From Paenibacillus_E qinlingensis (GTDB lineage: Bacteria > Bacillota > Bacilli > Paenibacillales > NBRC-103111): a stretch of 64,000 nt of DNA. The notes under the pieces are model-generated. The model did no database searches, was not told the origin of the DNA, and saw only the letters and a list, made by a program, of their open reading frames with translations. Of this stretch, positions 1 through 7,787 are shown one piece after another. The translations under genes were made by a program, and so were the position numbers. Position 1 is the stretch's first letter. Each line of letters begins with the position of its first letter. Where the stretch lies: contig NZ_JAQIVH010000042.1 of assembly GCF_028746185.1 (NCBI RefSeq), positions 133,767 to 197,766 of the forward strand, given 5' to 3'.

Positions 1-833
1 AACTGTGGAACGTAAGCGTCATTCATAAAATAGACATGGTCTTTGATTCTCACTTCTTGAATGCCATTTGCATTGGTACGAACGTTCTGAAGGGCATGAT
101 TCGCTAACAAATCTGCAGCTGCACGATCACCGATCAAGAGATTTTGGTTTTCATCGACGAGAACCGAGGTTATGCCTGATGCTTGTTGGTGCTGAATCTC
201 GGCGTTCGGATAGAAGAAAACGGGGATCGGTACACTGATAAAAAAGACACCATAGTTACTCGTATATTCACCATTTATTTGTCTCGTCATGACGATCAGA
301 TCTTGCTTATTATTGGATGAAGGAAGTGAATAGGGAACCGTCCAGTAGGGGAAACCATTGAGCTTGAGCGTTGGTTCATACCAGCTTTCCTTATAGAAAG
401 ATTGAACATTCGTTGGTGTAACGGCAGACCATGTGGTATGTGTAAACCCTCTATTGTCGTATAACCCAAGCTGTGTCGTACTATCAAGAAGGAGATCTTT
501 GACGTTGGACATTTTCTTTTGGAGGCTCGTGAGCTTAATGAAGGAGAGGTAGTTATTCGACCAATCCGCAGGCTCTTTCAGGAATTTCTCCGTCTCTGGA
601 TCATTAATAATCAGACTAGAGGCAGTGATCATACGAACGGCCATCTCGTTCATAGCTGTGGCTTTTTGGGATACAGCGGCTTGATTAGATTGATTGAGCT
701 GAATTTGCACAATATCTTCAGAAGACTTATAGAATCGGTATAGAATGGTCACAACTGGAAGGATAATCAAGAAAAATAAGGAGATCAGAATCTTTCCGCG
801 CAAAGTCTTAATTGGACTGCGAAGTTTCATCAT
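1..833 (-). CDS. Sensor histidine kinase, N-terminal part (YesM-like), cut by window edge
   Basis: This is an open frame from an ATG at 833 (or 830) that runs off the left edge, giving about 277 residues. The N-terminus (MMKLRSPIKTLRGKI) is followed by one hydrophobic helix (about residues 14-30) and then a long extracellular region with a Cache-like feel: NQSNQAAVSQ coil, 'ESWYEPTLKLNG', 'GDRAAADLLANH'. This layout is typical of the extracytoplasmic sensor half of Paenibacillus YesM-type two-component kinases. The HAMP, HisKA and ATPase parts would lie outside the window, so the assignment is inferred from the sensor half only. No strong Shine-Dalgarno precedes the start. Confidence 0.75.
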   Translation of the reverse strand, partial: MMKLRSPIKTLRGKILISLFFLIILPVVTILYRFYKSSEDIVQIQLNQSNQAAVSQKATAMNEMAVRMITASSLIINDPETEKFLKEPADWSNNYLSFIKLTSLQKKMSNVKDLLLDSTTQLGLYDNRGFTHTTWSAVTPTNVQSFYKESWYEPTLKLNGFPYWTVPYSLPSSNNKQDLIVMTRQINGEYTSNYGVFFISVPIPVFFYPNAEIQHQQASGITSVLVDENQNLLIGDRAAADLLANHALQNVRTNANGIQEVRIKDHVYFMNDAYVPQ

Positions 834-1087
834 AGATGTCACACCATGCCCTTATCTTCTAGGATTAGGAATCACTTCTATCATACAACGATGACTCTTA
901 TCCTGCTAGAGAGAGTAGGGGGAAGCTTGGTATTTCAAAGAATATGCCGTATAAAACAAAGAATATGCAGGGTTCATGTTGGGGGATTGAAGCGGGATAG
1001 GGGAACTGGGAGATAGGAGAAGGCAGGAGGCAAAAGGTACATAGGTAAAAAAAGAGGCGTGAGATTCTCTCACCACCTCCCCTATAC

Positions 1088-1501
1088 TTATTGATTCGCA
1101 GCGTTCGGATCCATCCAGAATAATTCCCATTGATGGCCGTCAAGATCTTGGAAGCTGTGCTGATACATGAATCCGAGATCGTTAGGGTCACTATAAAGCG
1201 TACCTCCAGCGGCTACAGCTTTTTCGATCAGTTCGTTGACTTCCTCACGACTAGAGAAACTTAAGGCAACGAGTACTTCTGTCGTTTTCGTAGCATCGGA
1301 TATTGGTTTTTTCGTAAAGGTTTGGAAATATTTCTCGACCAATAGCATGACATAGATGTGTTCACTGATCACCATACAGGTTGCATTTTCATCCGTAAAT
1401 TGGGGGTTGAACGTGAACCCAATAGAAGTAAAGAAAGCGACAGACTTGTCCAAATCTTTAACAGGTAAATTCACGAAAATTTTATCGGATTGAACAGCCA
1501 C
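1088..1501 (-). CDS. VOC-family (glyoxalase/bleomycin-resistance fold) protein
   Basis: A 137-residue single-domain protein. It starts 'KIFVNLPVKDLDKSVAFFTSIGF', the classic first beta-alpha-beta module of the VOC fold, and ends with 'QHSFQDLDGHQWELFWMDP', the usual second module with the conserved DGHxWE segment. H and E residues at the end of each half could bind a metal. Family members include glyoxalases, dioxygenases and resistance proteins; the substrate cannot be read from sequence. A GAGGTGATCC ribosome site precedes the ATG. It stands alone between the sensor kinase and the DUF6022-like gene. Confidence 0.85.
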   Translation of the reverse strand: MAVQSDKIFVNLPVKDLDKSVAFFTSIGFTFNPQFTDENATCMVISEHIYVMLLVEKYFQTFTKKPISDATKTTEVLVALSFSSREEVNELIEKAVAAGGTLYSDPNDLGFMYQHSFQDLDGHQWELFWMDPNAANQ

Positions 1502-1583
1502 GATAGGATCACCTCAATGAGTTATTTGGTAGTACCCTCCTATCATAAATGATTGCAAATTAGCGCGTCAAATTCGCAGGAAA

Positions 1584-2267
1584 TCAGATAGAACGAAGAG
1601 GACGTTTGAAATAGGCAATCATTTTTCCGTCCACTGGCGCGACAGTGACAAGTTCCCAACCGTAACGACCCCAGTGGGATAACGCTTCATCCAGTGACCA
1701 GCTGCTATGTTCGGATTCTGATTTTCCTAGACAATCGGCTAACGAGACGTCCGTCGCGTATTCCCATTGTGTTATCTGGTGCGCGCTTTGTGAAGGATTG
1801 CGAACTTCTTTCCGATCCCATCGGACACGTGCAGTGGCTTGGGATAAAGCAGATAAGATCTCTTCTCTTTCCGTGACGTGTAAAAAAAGAAGCTGTGGTG
1901 CCCGCGGCACGAAGAAGGAACGGTGCGAATGATAGATTTGAAGAACTAAGGTGCCAACAGGCGTGCCTTCATGATCATGGATGAGGTACCAAGCGCAGCG
2001 CTCACGCTCTTCGGGAGGCCCCCAATTCTCGATCGAATTATGACGATTAAAACCAGCTTTAACCTGGTACCCTTCTTGTTGGAAAGGTTCAACAACGTGT
2101 GCCATGAAGTCTTTAATCCAGACACCGTACGCACGATCGCCATACTCGTTGAACATTGCAATGAGTTCAGTTTGTTTATTATCAAATACTGATTTCCATG
2201 TATCGGATAACCGTTTTTCTGCTTTTCGAAATAATGGGTCGAATGGGTTGATTGGGTTATTGGTCAT
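1584..2267 (-). CDS. DUF6022-like protein of unknown function
   Basis: About 227 residues. I chose the ATG at 2267 because AGGAG lies 9 bases upstream; the longer frame opens with a TTG that touches the ribosome site. The sequence is soluble, with Trp-rich and aromatic segments ('RAYGVWIKDFMAHVV', 'HNSIENWGPPEERERCAWYLIHDHEGTPVG') and a C-terminal 'SHWGRYGWELVTVAPVDGK' that recalls domains annotated DUF6022 in Paenibacillus; that name is from memory. It is divergent from a TetR gene 107 bp away, so the TetR protein probably controls it. No catalytic motif is evident. Confidence 0.6.
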   Translation of the reverse strand: MTNNPINPFDPLFRKAEKRLSDTWKSVFDNKQTELIAMFNEYGDRAYGVWIKDFMAHVVEPFQQEGYQVKAGFNRHNSIENWGPPEERERCAWYLIHDHEGTPVGTLVLQIYHSHRSFFVPRAPQLLFLHVTEREEILSALSQATARVRWDRKEVRNPSQSAHQITQWEYATDVSLADCLGKSESEHSSWSLDEALSHWGRYGWELVTVAPVDGKMIAYFKRPLRSI

Positions 2268-2294
2268 GAAGAACAACTCCTTTTTGTGTTTATT

Positions 2295-2349
2295 TAACAG
2301 TGTTAGAATAATAATTTAATGATGTTAGATTAAAGTAATGTGGTATAAT
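2295..2349. promoter_or_regulatory. Divergent control region with operator-like repeats and extended -10
   Basis: Between the two divergent genes, TAACAGTGTTA (2295-2305) is a perfect 11-bp palindrome. Its half-site TGTTAGA recurs 22 bp later (2323-2329), two helical turns away. On the plus strand TGGTATAAT (2341-2349) is a perfect extended -10 for the tetR gene. This suggests TetR autoregulation plus control of the divergent gene. Operator function is inferred. Confidence 0.45.
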
Positions 2350-2374
2350 TGTCAAGAGAAATTGGAGGTCGAAT

Positions 2375-3088
2375 ATGGCACGTAGACGAATCCATCCCCT
2401 ACAATCGGAGGGGGCCGGTGATGGACAAGGGGCATCCGATGTACATACCCCACTAGATCGTGAACGTATTATTCAGGCTGTCCTATCCCTGTTGCGCGAT
2501 GAAGGGTTAGGATCGATCAGCATGCGTAAGATTGCAGATTTCCTCGGCGTAAAAGCAGCTTCCTTGTATTATCACGTCAAAGACAAAGAGCAATTAATGC
2601 ATCTGCTCGCCGAGCAAATTAGTTCCGACGTGAGCTTTCCAGATGAAAGCCTCGATTGGCAGGAGCAGCTTCGCGAGTGGGCGCTCCAATTCCGACTCGT
2701 GCTGCATCGGTATCGAGATGCGGTATCCATCATGAGCGCAACGATGGCAGGGAGCCCCAAGCGGCTGGCGCATATCGAGTTTCTATACCGATTATTTGCC
2801 CAATCGGGCTTCCGTGATCCGCACATTCCGTGGTTCGCCAGCATGATTAAGAACTACATCTACAGTTTCGTCGATGAAGAAAATCGCTTAATGGCAAGAG
2901 CGGCGGAGCCAGTTGAGCCTTCCGATAAAATAGGCGAAACCCCTGCAGCGCGTATGCAGTCGCTGTCTGCGGAACACTATCCGCATTTTGTTCGGCTGTT
3001 ACCTTACACGACAGCCGTCAATTGGAATGAAGAGTTCTTGTTCGGGCTTAAGGTGTTAGTTGACGGGTTTGAAGCACAGCGGAAGTAA
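2375..3088 (+). CDS. TetR-family transcriptional regulator
   Basis: 237 residues. An unusually long Gly/Asp-rich leader (about residues 8-25) precedes the TetR helix-turn-helix at about 30-75 ('IIQAVLSLLRDEGLGSISMRKIADFLGV', then 'ASLYYHVKDKEQLM'). The C-terminal domain resembles the TetR_C group that senses small molecules, with a Trp/Tyr-rich middle ('IPWFASMIKNYIYSFVDEE'). AAATTGGAGG precedes the ATG. It is followed at once by a hairpin terminator, so it is monocistronic. It probably represses the divergent DUF6022-like gene and itself. Confidence 0.9.
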   Translation: MARRRIHPLQSEGAGDGQGASDVHTPLDRERIIQAVLSLLRDEGLGSISMRKIADFLGVKAASLYYHVKDKEQLMHLLAEQISSDVSFPDESLDWQEQLREWALQFRLVLHRYRDAVSIMSATMAGSPKRLAHIEFLYRLFAQSGFRDPHIPWFASMIKNYIYSFVDEENRLMARAAEPVEPSDKIGETPAARMQSLSAEHYPHFVRLLPYTTAVNWNEEFLFGLKVLVDGFEAQRK

Positions 3089-3107
3089 GCCGCAAAACGC
3101 GAAAAAG

Positions 3108-3152
3108 AGGTTCCCCCAGAAGCCATGGTTGGTGGCGAGGGAACCTTTTTTT
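3108..3152 (+). terminator. Rho-independent terminator of the tetR gene
   Basis: AGGTTCCC (3108-3115) pairs with GGGAACCT (3139-3146), followed by a run of T. It lies 20 bp after the tetR stop codon. Confidence 0.75.
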
Positions 3153-3375
3153 GATGTTTATTGAATGCGAAAATGCAAAAGTGCAACCTTTTGTTTGGGA
3201 AGGGCCTCCCCATCTGAAATGCTTGCAAATCTGCAACTATTTCTGCTGCGTTCCTCATTTTGGTGACGTTCCGGCGCAAAAGGTTGCTGTTTCGCACGCA
3301 TTTATCCATGTGTAGCCTTTTTCTTCCGAGAAAGTTGATCATTTGCATCTTTGAGCATTTACACGGGGGAGTGTC

Positions 3376-3666
3376 GCTGCTGTAACGTTGTTTTTCATCG
3401 TTACAGCGTGGGTGAGCGAGTAAAAGTGGCCAATACGCTGCTGTAACGATGTTTTTCATCGTTACAGCGTGGGTGAGCGAGTGAAAGTGGCTCAATGTGC
3501 TGCTGTAACGATGATTTTCATCGTTACAGCGTGGGTGAGCGAGTGAAAGTGGCTCAATATGCTGCTGTAACGATGTTTTTCATCGTTACAGTGTAGGTGA
3601 GCGAGTGAAAGTGGCCAATATGCTGCTGTAACGATGTTTTTCATCGTTACAGTATGGGTGAGCGAG
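3376..3666. repeat. Five-copy tandem hairpin repeat array, 61-62 bp period
   Basis: Units begin at 3376, 3437, 3499, 3561 and 3622. Each contains the stem-loop GCTGTAACGATG / loop TTTTT / CATCGTTACAGC followed by a conserved spacer reading roughly GTGGGTGAGCGAGTGAAAGTGGC. Changes are few: unit 1 carries GTTG for GATG, and the last two have GTGTAG or GTATGG in the spacer. Nothing coding is credible across it; open frames simply read through the repeats. The rest of 3152-3705 holds no recognisable gene. Confidence 0.9.
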
Positions 3667-3705
3667 CAAACCTGGTCCCACATCGCCCTCGAGGCAGCTT
3701 TTAAC

Positions 3706-3746
3706 AAAAAGGAGCCAAGCGCAAACGCGCTTGAAGCTCCTTTTCG
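3706..3746. terminator. Bidirectional terminator
   Basis: AAAAGGAGC pairs with GCTCCTTTT around an inner AAGCGC/GCGCTT stem. It lies just past the stop of the VOC gene on the minus strand. Confidence 0.75.
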
Positions 3747-3748
3747 TT

Positions 3749-4204
3749 TTATCCCTCGTAAGCTTGCTTCAGCGCGGCGATATCAATCTTCTGCATGCCC
3801 AGCATTGCGTTCATCACGCGAGCTGCTTTCACGGGATCTTTGGCGTTGAGCAGTTCCCCCAGAATGGTCGGGATAATTTGCCAGGAAAGGGCGAATTTAT
3901 CCTGTACCCAACCGCAGCGCTGAGGCTGTCCGCCTTCAGACAGCTTCTCCCACAAAGTGTCTACTTCTTGCTGCGACTCGCAGTTTACGTAGAGCGAAAG
4001 GGCAGGGGTGAATTTGAAATGTGGGCCGCCATTTAGAGCCATATACCGCACCCCACCAAGCAAAAATGTTCCTGAAATTACTCTTCCTTCAGGTCCAGAG
4101 CGATTGATACTTTCAATTTGGGAATCGCTGAATATGGACGTGTAGAAGTTCATTGCCTCTTCGGCATTGCCGTCGAACCATAAGAATGGCGAGATTTTTT
4201 GCAT
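3749..4204 (-). CDS. PhnB-like VOC protein
   Basis: 151 residues from the ATG at 4204, which has AAAGGAG 8-10 bases upstream; the longer frame start lacks one. 'KISPFLWFDGNAEEAMNFYTSIF' and 'FALSWQIIP' are hallmarks of the PhnB / 3-demethylubiquinone-9 methyltransferase-like branch of the VOC superfamily. The C-terminus 'KDPVKAARVMNAMLGMQKIDIAALKQAYEG' is the usual tail of this branch. Most members have no known reaction. It is convergent with the repeat array and separated from it by a terminator. Confidence 0.88.
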   Translation of the reverse strand: MQKISPFLWFDGNAEEAMNFYTSIFSDSQIESINRSGPEGRVISGTFLLGGVRYMALNGGPHFKFTPALSLYVNCESQQEVDTLWEKLSEGGQPQRCGWVQDKFALSWQIIPTILGELLNAKDPVKAARVMNAMLGMQKIDIAALKQAYEG

Positions 4205-4286
4205 GTCAGCAACTCCTTTTATTAGGTATTGTATCACAAATGTGAATGGCTACATGTGCATCGTCGCAGCTGATATCACATGACAT

Positions 4287-4736
4287 CTAAACGCCAAACC
4301 AAGGCGATGCCAACACAACAGCCCCGATAAAAACGAGTTGCAGCACTACTCTAACCGCCAATCGAGGGACAGGCTTACCGCCAATTGTTAATTTTTTGCG
4401 AGCAGCGAAGACATTAGCGGGAAACATTGCGAGCAGCAAAAGTAATAGGCCGACAGATGCGGCCTGTGACACAGCGGGAATCAGTATCCCGATGGCACCG
4501 GCAATTTCTAAGTAGCCCGTAATCGTTACGATTGAGGCGGGTTTTGGGAACGCAGGAGGGACCATTCGAATCAGATCTGGACGTCTTTTGCCCCAATGCG
4601 CGGAAGCTGTAAGCAGAAACATGACAGCGACTGCGCCTTGCAGTGAGGTGTGCCATTGATCGAAAAATGACCATCCAAGAAAACCCATTGCCCGGAAAAG
4701 TAGAAACGATGATAACAGCGCAACGAATGGTGCCAT
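4287..4736 (-). CDS. DoxX-family membrane protein
   Basis: 149 residues with four hydrophobic helices (about 5-20, 32-47, 68-88, 92-108 and a last one near 128-145). The arrangement 'GAVAVMFLLTASAHWGKRRPDLIRMVPP' then 'TGYLEIAGAIGILIP' matches the DoxX/DoxD-like family. A perfect AAGGAGGT ribosome site lies 6 bases before the ATG. It follows a TetR gene by 25 bp on the same strand, so the two form an operon. DoxX relatives act in membrane redox or stress responses; the role here is not known. Confidence 0.85.
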   Translation of the reverse strand: MAPFVALLSSFLLFRAMGFLGWSFFDQWHTSLQGAVAVMFLLTASAHWGKRRPDLIRMVPPAFPKPASIVTITGYLEIAGAIGILIPAVSQAASVGLLLLLLAMFPANVFAARKKLTIGGKPVPRLAVRVVLQLVFIGAVVLASPWFGV

Positions 4737-4761
4737 GCGATTACCTCCTTAAGAATCTAAC

Positions 4762-5358
4762 TTATTTGGATTGTTTTTTTAAAATTGTGGACATAAATGT
4801 AGACACCTCAGTGGAGATCTGTGCGGTAGTCGAGGCAAAAGATGAACGGACACGTAATCCCAAGGAAAGCAGGACGAACATTTCAGCTGTTTGGTCCGGG
4901 TCAACATTTTCCATAATGACGCCATGGAGCTGACCGAGAGTGATCCAGTTCTTAGCAAAAGATATGGATCGTTCATAGAAATGCTGCAGTACACTCGCAA
5001 CGGTCGGATCTTCTTCCTTACCAAGTAAGTATTTGAGTATTTTATTCGTGATATCGTGAGGATCTTCTAGCGCCATAAGATTGTGAGAGATGCTTTGCAT
5101 AGGTCCATCAAAGGTTTTAGCAGCGTGTTCCGTTTCCTGCATGAATTTCGCATTCGTTTCTTCAAGTCGTTCGTGCAGCACCAAAGCATAAATTTCGTCT
5201 TTACTTTTCACATAGTGGAAGATAGCTCCTTTGGAGAGCAAGGATTGCTCCATAATATCCTTCATCGTGATGGCGTGGCAGCCTTTTTCCTTCAACAGCG
5301 CTTTCGTCGCTTCAAGGAGTTTACGTGTGGTGATTTCTCTGCGTTCCTCATTTTTCAT
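4762..5358 (-). CDS. TetR/AcrR-family regulator of the doxX operon
   Basis: The helix-turn-helix occupies about residues 8-55 of the form starting MKNEERREITTRKLLEATKALL ('GCHAITMKDIMEQSLLSKGAIFHYVKSKDEIYALVLHE'). The frame is open up to 5448, but that ATG sits on the predicted transcription start, and the extra N-terminus is a low-complexity Asp-Arg-Asp-Gly string. GGAGG lies upstream of the ATGs at 5367 and 5358, so one of these is the likely start; 5358 has better spacing (10 nt). The C-terminal half is the usual all-helical ligand domain. It is co-transcribed with doxX and probably autoregulated. Confidence 0.87.
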   Translation of the reverse strand: MKNEERREITTRKLLEATKALLKEKGCHAITMKDIMEQSLLSKGAIFHYVKSKDEIYALVLHERLEETNAKFMQETEHAAKTFDGPMQSISHNLMALEDPHDITNKILKYLLGKEEDPTVASVLQHFYERSISFAKNWITLGQLHGVIMENVDPDQTAEMFVLLSLGLRVRSSFASTTAQISTEVSTFMSTILKKQSK

Positions 5359-5456
5359 AAAACCCATTCCTCCATCTCTATCTCTGTCTCCATCACTGTC
5401 TCCATTTCTAACTCTGTCTTCATCACGGTCTCTGGGAAATAAATCCATGTACTCCC

Positions 5457-5485
5457 ATTATATAAACAGACCATCGGTTTGTAAA
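5457..5485 (-). promoter_or_regulatory. Promoter with overlapping TetR-type operator
   Basis: On the minus strand TTTACA (5480-5485), a 17-nt spacer and TATAAT (5457-5462) form a near-consensus sigma-A promoter. The palindrome ACAnACCnTnGGTnTGT (5466-5482) fills the spacer. This is a typical layout for TetR autorepression. Confidence 0.65.
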
Positions 5486-5609
5486 TAGGTAAAACGAAAA
5501 ACGCTACAAGAGTCAGACTCCAGCAGCGCCGTTGCTCAGCATGTATTGATAATCAAGCGTACTTACCCAACATTTGAATTCACTTTTGACTCCTCATCAA
5601 CAGAATCGC

Positions 5610-6644
5610 TCATCCATTTACGCGCATTTGCCCGCTTTGGATCGTGGCTCGATATTGTCCAGGTGTTAAGCCAGTCCATTTTTTAAAGGCATTTTGAAAG
5701 GCACTAGGTTCTGAGAAATGCAGCACATAAGCGATGTCCCCGACAGAAAACTCCCATTTACGAAGGTAGCCCATGGCTAAATCTTTGCGAACTTGAATGG
5801 AGAGATCGTTATACGTCGTATTCTCTTCTTTCAATTTATGTTGAAGTGTACGTGAGCTCATTTGGAGGAAATCTGCAGTTTGTTGTAAGGATGGGAAATA
5901 GGAAGGCATGCATGTGCGTATCCAGTGGACAACTTGCTCAGTCAATCGGCTAGCTTGTGTGAGCTCTTGTCTAGTTTCTTGTGCGATATTCTCAAAAATG
6001 CTCAGTAACTTAGCGTCGGAATAGAGGACGGGGTATTGTAAAACATCCTTGTTGAAACGCAAGTAATTACTATTCGCGGCGAAGTGAGGGATTCGCCCAA
6101 ATACGGGTTGATAAGGCGTTAAATCAGCCGTAGTTTCGTGACGAAAGGCTACCTCTAGCAGCGGGATTACCCGGTTACTGAGTCGGCTAATTAAACGGAA
6201 TAATGAGCTGGCCATATCTTCTATACAATGACGGGACATGTGTCCTTGCCCGGGATGTTGTAGAAACATGGATATTCTTACATCATCGCCCTCCACTTCC
6301 CAGTCCAAATTAAATCCACTGCATAACAGCACATTATATCGCTGGTAAGCGGATAAAGCATCGACGACGGTTTGGGAATGCATCATGACGTAGCCAAGAA
6401 TGCCCATATCGGCGAACTCCATGATCTGTCCTTGATGTAAACCGAAATGCATATCCTGCGTAAAATGAGCCGCGGCTATCGTTAATCGCTCCAATTCCTC
6501 GCCTGAGATGCGTGCCTCTACATCCTGGAGAAGACTGGCGTCGAAGGAGGCATACTGACAGAATTGCTCTGAATCAAAGCCTTTTTGCACCACCGTTTTC
6601 ATAATGGGGTACACCATAGAAATGGCAACACCTTGGCTTTTCAA
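5610..6644 (-). CDS. AraC-family regulator (OruR/ArgR-like, arabinose-binding-type N-domain)
   Basis: About 344 residues if it starts at the TTG at 6644, which has AGGAGG 10 bases upstream. The longer ATG at 6713 lies only a few bases after a predicted -10 (6727-6732, TATAAT on this strand) and has no ribosome site. The N-terminal two thirds ('QYASFDASLLQDVEARISGEELERL', 'MGILGYVMMHSQTVVDALSAYQRYN') match the Arabinose_bd domain of AraC proteins; the C-terminus is a double HTH ('SLQQTADFLQMSSRTLQHKLKEE', 'VGDIAYVLHFSEPSAFQNAFKKWTGLTPGQYR'). It is divergent from the quinone reductase gene, its likely target. Confidence 0.9.
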   Translation of the reverse strand: MKSQGVAISMVYPIMKTVVQKGFDSEQFCQYASFDASLLQDVEARISGEELERLTIAAAHFTQDMHFGLHQGQIMEFADMGILGYVMMHSQTVVDALSAYQRYNVLLCSGFNLDWEVEGDDVRISMFLQHPGQGHMSRHCIEDMASSLFRLISRLSNRVIPLLEVAFRHETTADLTPYQPVFGRIPHFAANSNYLRFNKDVLQYPVLYSDAKLLSIFENIAQETRQELTQASRLTEQVVHWIRTCMPSYFPSLQQTADFLQMSSRTLQHKLKEENTTYNDLSIQVRKDLAMGYLRKWEFSVGDIAYVLHFSEPSAFQNAFKKWTGLTPGQYRATIQSGQMRVNG

Positions 6645-6756
6645 GTTGAAAATCCCTCCTTTGCGTAAATCCGCAATTGGTTTGCGCGTTTCATCATTGG
6701 AAGCAAACCGCATTCATTCTATGCTGATTATAGTCGCAAATAAGGAGGAAATCATC

Positions 6757-7338
6757 TTGAAATCGAATATTCTTATCATTAACGGACATCCGGATCCGCA
6801 AAGCTATTGTGCGGCCCTAACGAATGCCTATATCGAAGGGGTCTCACTCAATAAGGTTGACATTCAGAGAATTGATATTCATACCTTAACGTTTGATCCG
6901 AATCTGCAATTTGGTTATCGGAAACGCACAGAGCTCGAGGAGGATTTACTGCATGCACAGGAACTCATCCGCTGGGCTGATCATCTAGTTTTCGTTTATC
7001 CAACCTGGTGGGGGGCGATGCCGGCGATGATGAAGGGGTTTATTGATCGTGTCTTCCTACCTGGTTTCGCATTCAAATATCGGGAAAAGTCCGCACTCTG
7101 GGATAAGTTGCTGGTAGGTAAATCGGCACATCTCATTGTGACAACAGATACACCTGCTTGGTACAGTCGATGGGTCAATAAGCATGCGGGATATCGTGTA
7201 ATGAAGCATAATATATTGCAATTCTGCGGGATTACGCCCGTACGTCTAACCGAGATTGGACCAGTTAGGCCATCATCGCTAGAGAAGAGAGCTCAATGGT
7301 TGGAGAAAGTAAAGCGGCTTGGAGCGAAGTTAGCGTAG
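6757..7338 (+). CDS. Flavodoxin-fold NAD(P)H:quinone oxidoreductase
   Basis: 193 residues from a TTG at 6757 preceded by AAGGAGG with 8-nt spacing; upstream in-frame ATGs lie in the regulator's control region. 'ILIINGHPDPQSYCAALTNAY' is the flavin phosphate-binding start of the KefF/MdaB/NQO family, and 'LVFVYPTWWGAMPAMMKGFIDRVFLPGFAF' is its signature central segment. It probably reduces quinones or electrophiles with NAD(P)H and FMN/FAD in the cytosol. Divergence from an AraC regulator suggests induction by a stress signal. Confidence 0.9.
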   Translation: MKSNILIINGHPDPQSYCAALTNAYIEGVSLNKVDIQRIDIHTLTFDPNLQFGYRKRTELEEDLLHAQELIRWADHLVFVYPTWWGAMPAMMKGFIDRVFLPGFAFKYREKSALWDKLLVGKSAHLIVTTDTPAWYSRWVNKHAGYRVMKHNILQFCGITPVRLTEIGPVRPSSLEKRAQWLEKVKRLGAKLA

Positions 7339-7380
7339 TTAACTATGCCTATGCAAACGAGGTCGAAAGTTATTATGCAA

Positions 7381-7409
7381 AGAGGGAGGTCCGAAAGGAC
7401 CTCCCTCTT
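7381..7409. terminator. Bidirectional terminator
   Basis: AGAGGGAGGTCC / GAAA / GGACCTCCCTCT is a perfect 12-bp stem with a GAAA tetraloop. It lies between the convergent quinone reductase and small membrane protein genes. Confidence 0.85.
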
Positions 7410-7421
7410 GATCTTACCAAC

Positions 7422-7580
7422 CTAACGATGTTCCACCAGATCAATTGCTCCTAGAATCACATGAGCAACTCCAAAGCCAAGCACACCAACACCAAGAAGC
7501 TTATATTTGCTTTTTAGCATAGTCGCACCAGATGCAGAAACGACAGTTCCAAGAACAGCAGGAATCAATCCCTCGCGCAT
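7422..7580 (-). CDS. Small two-helix membrane protein
   Basis: 52 residues from the ATG at 7580, chosen because GGAGG lies 10 bases upstream; the next ATG (7586) is too close to it. Two hydrophobic, Gly/Ala-rich stretches (LIPAVLGTVVSASGATML and LLGVGVLGFGVAHVILGAI) are joined by a short KSKYK loop and end in DLVEHR. It looks like a small conserved membrane protein common in Paenibacillaceae. No function can be assigned. Confidence 0.7.
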   Translation of the reverse strand: MREGLIPAVLGTVVSASGATMLKSKYKLLGVGVLGFGVAHVILGAIDLVEHR

Positions 7581-7787
7581 GAACATCACTCCTCCAAGTT
7601 TGTTTGGGTTAGGCAAGACATCTTAGTTTGCATCAAAGTCGTAAACATATGCAGGATAGACAAACGAATGGAACATAATCGCATCATAAGTGAGTAGAAA
7701 CGGACATTGGCAGGTTATTCCATAACCGTTACGATGTGAAGAGGAGTAAGCGATAAAAGCCTTCACATAAAAAGGAGATTCATATCC

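Noticed and set aside
898..1191. Minus-strand frames upstream of the sensor kinase
   Set aside because: They overlap the end of the VOC gene in other frames; Pro/Ser/Phe-rich composition is typical of shadow frames.
3376..3666. CRISPR array
   Set aside because: The spacers between hairpins are conserved, not unique, and no cas genes are present.
3004..3707. Minus-strand frames of 62-163 residues across the tetR end and repeat array
   Set aside because: They are translations of the tandem repeats and of the antisense of tetR.
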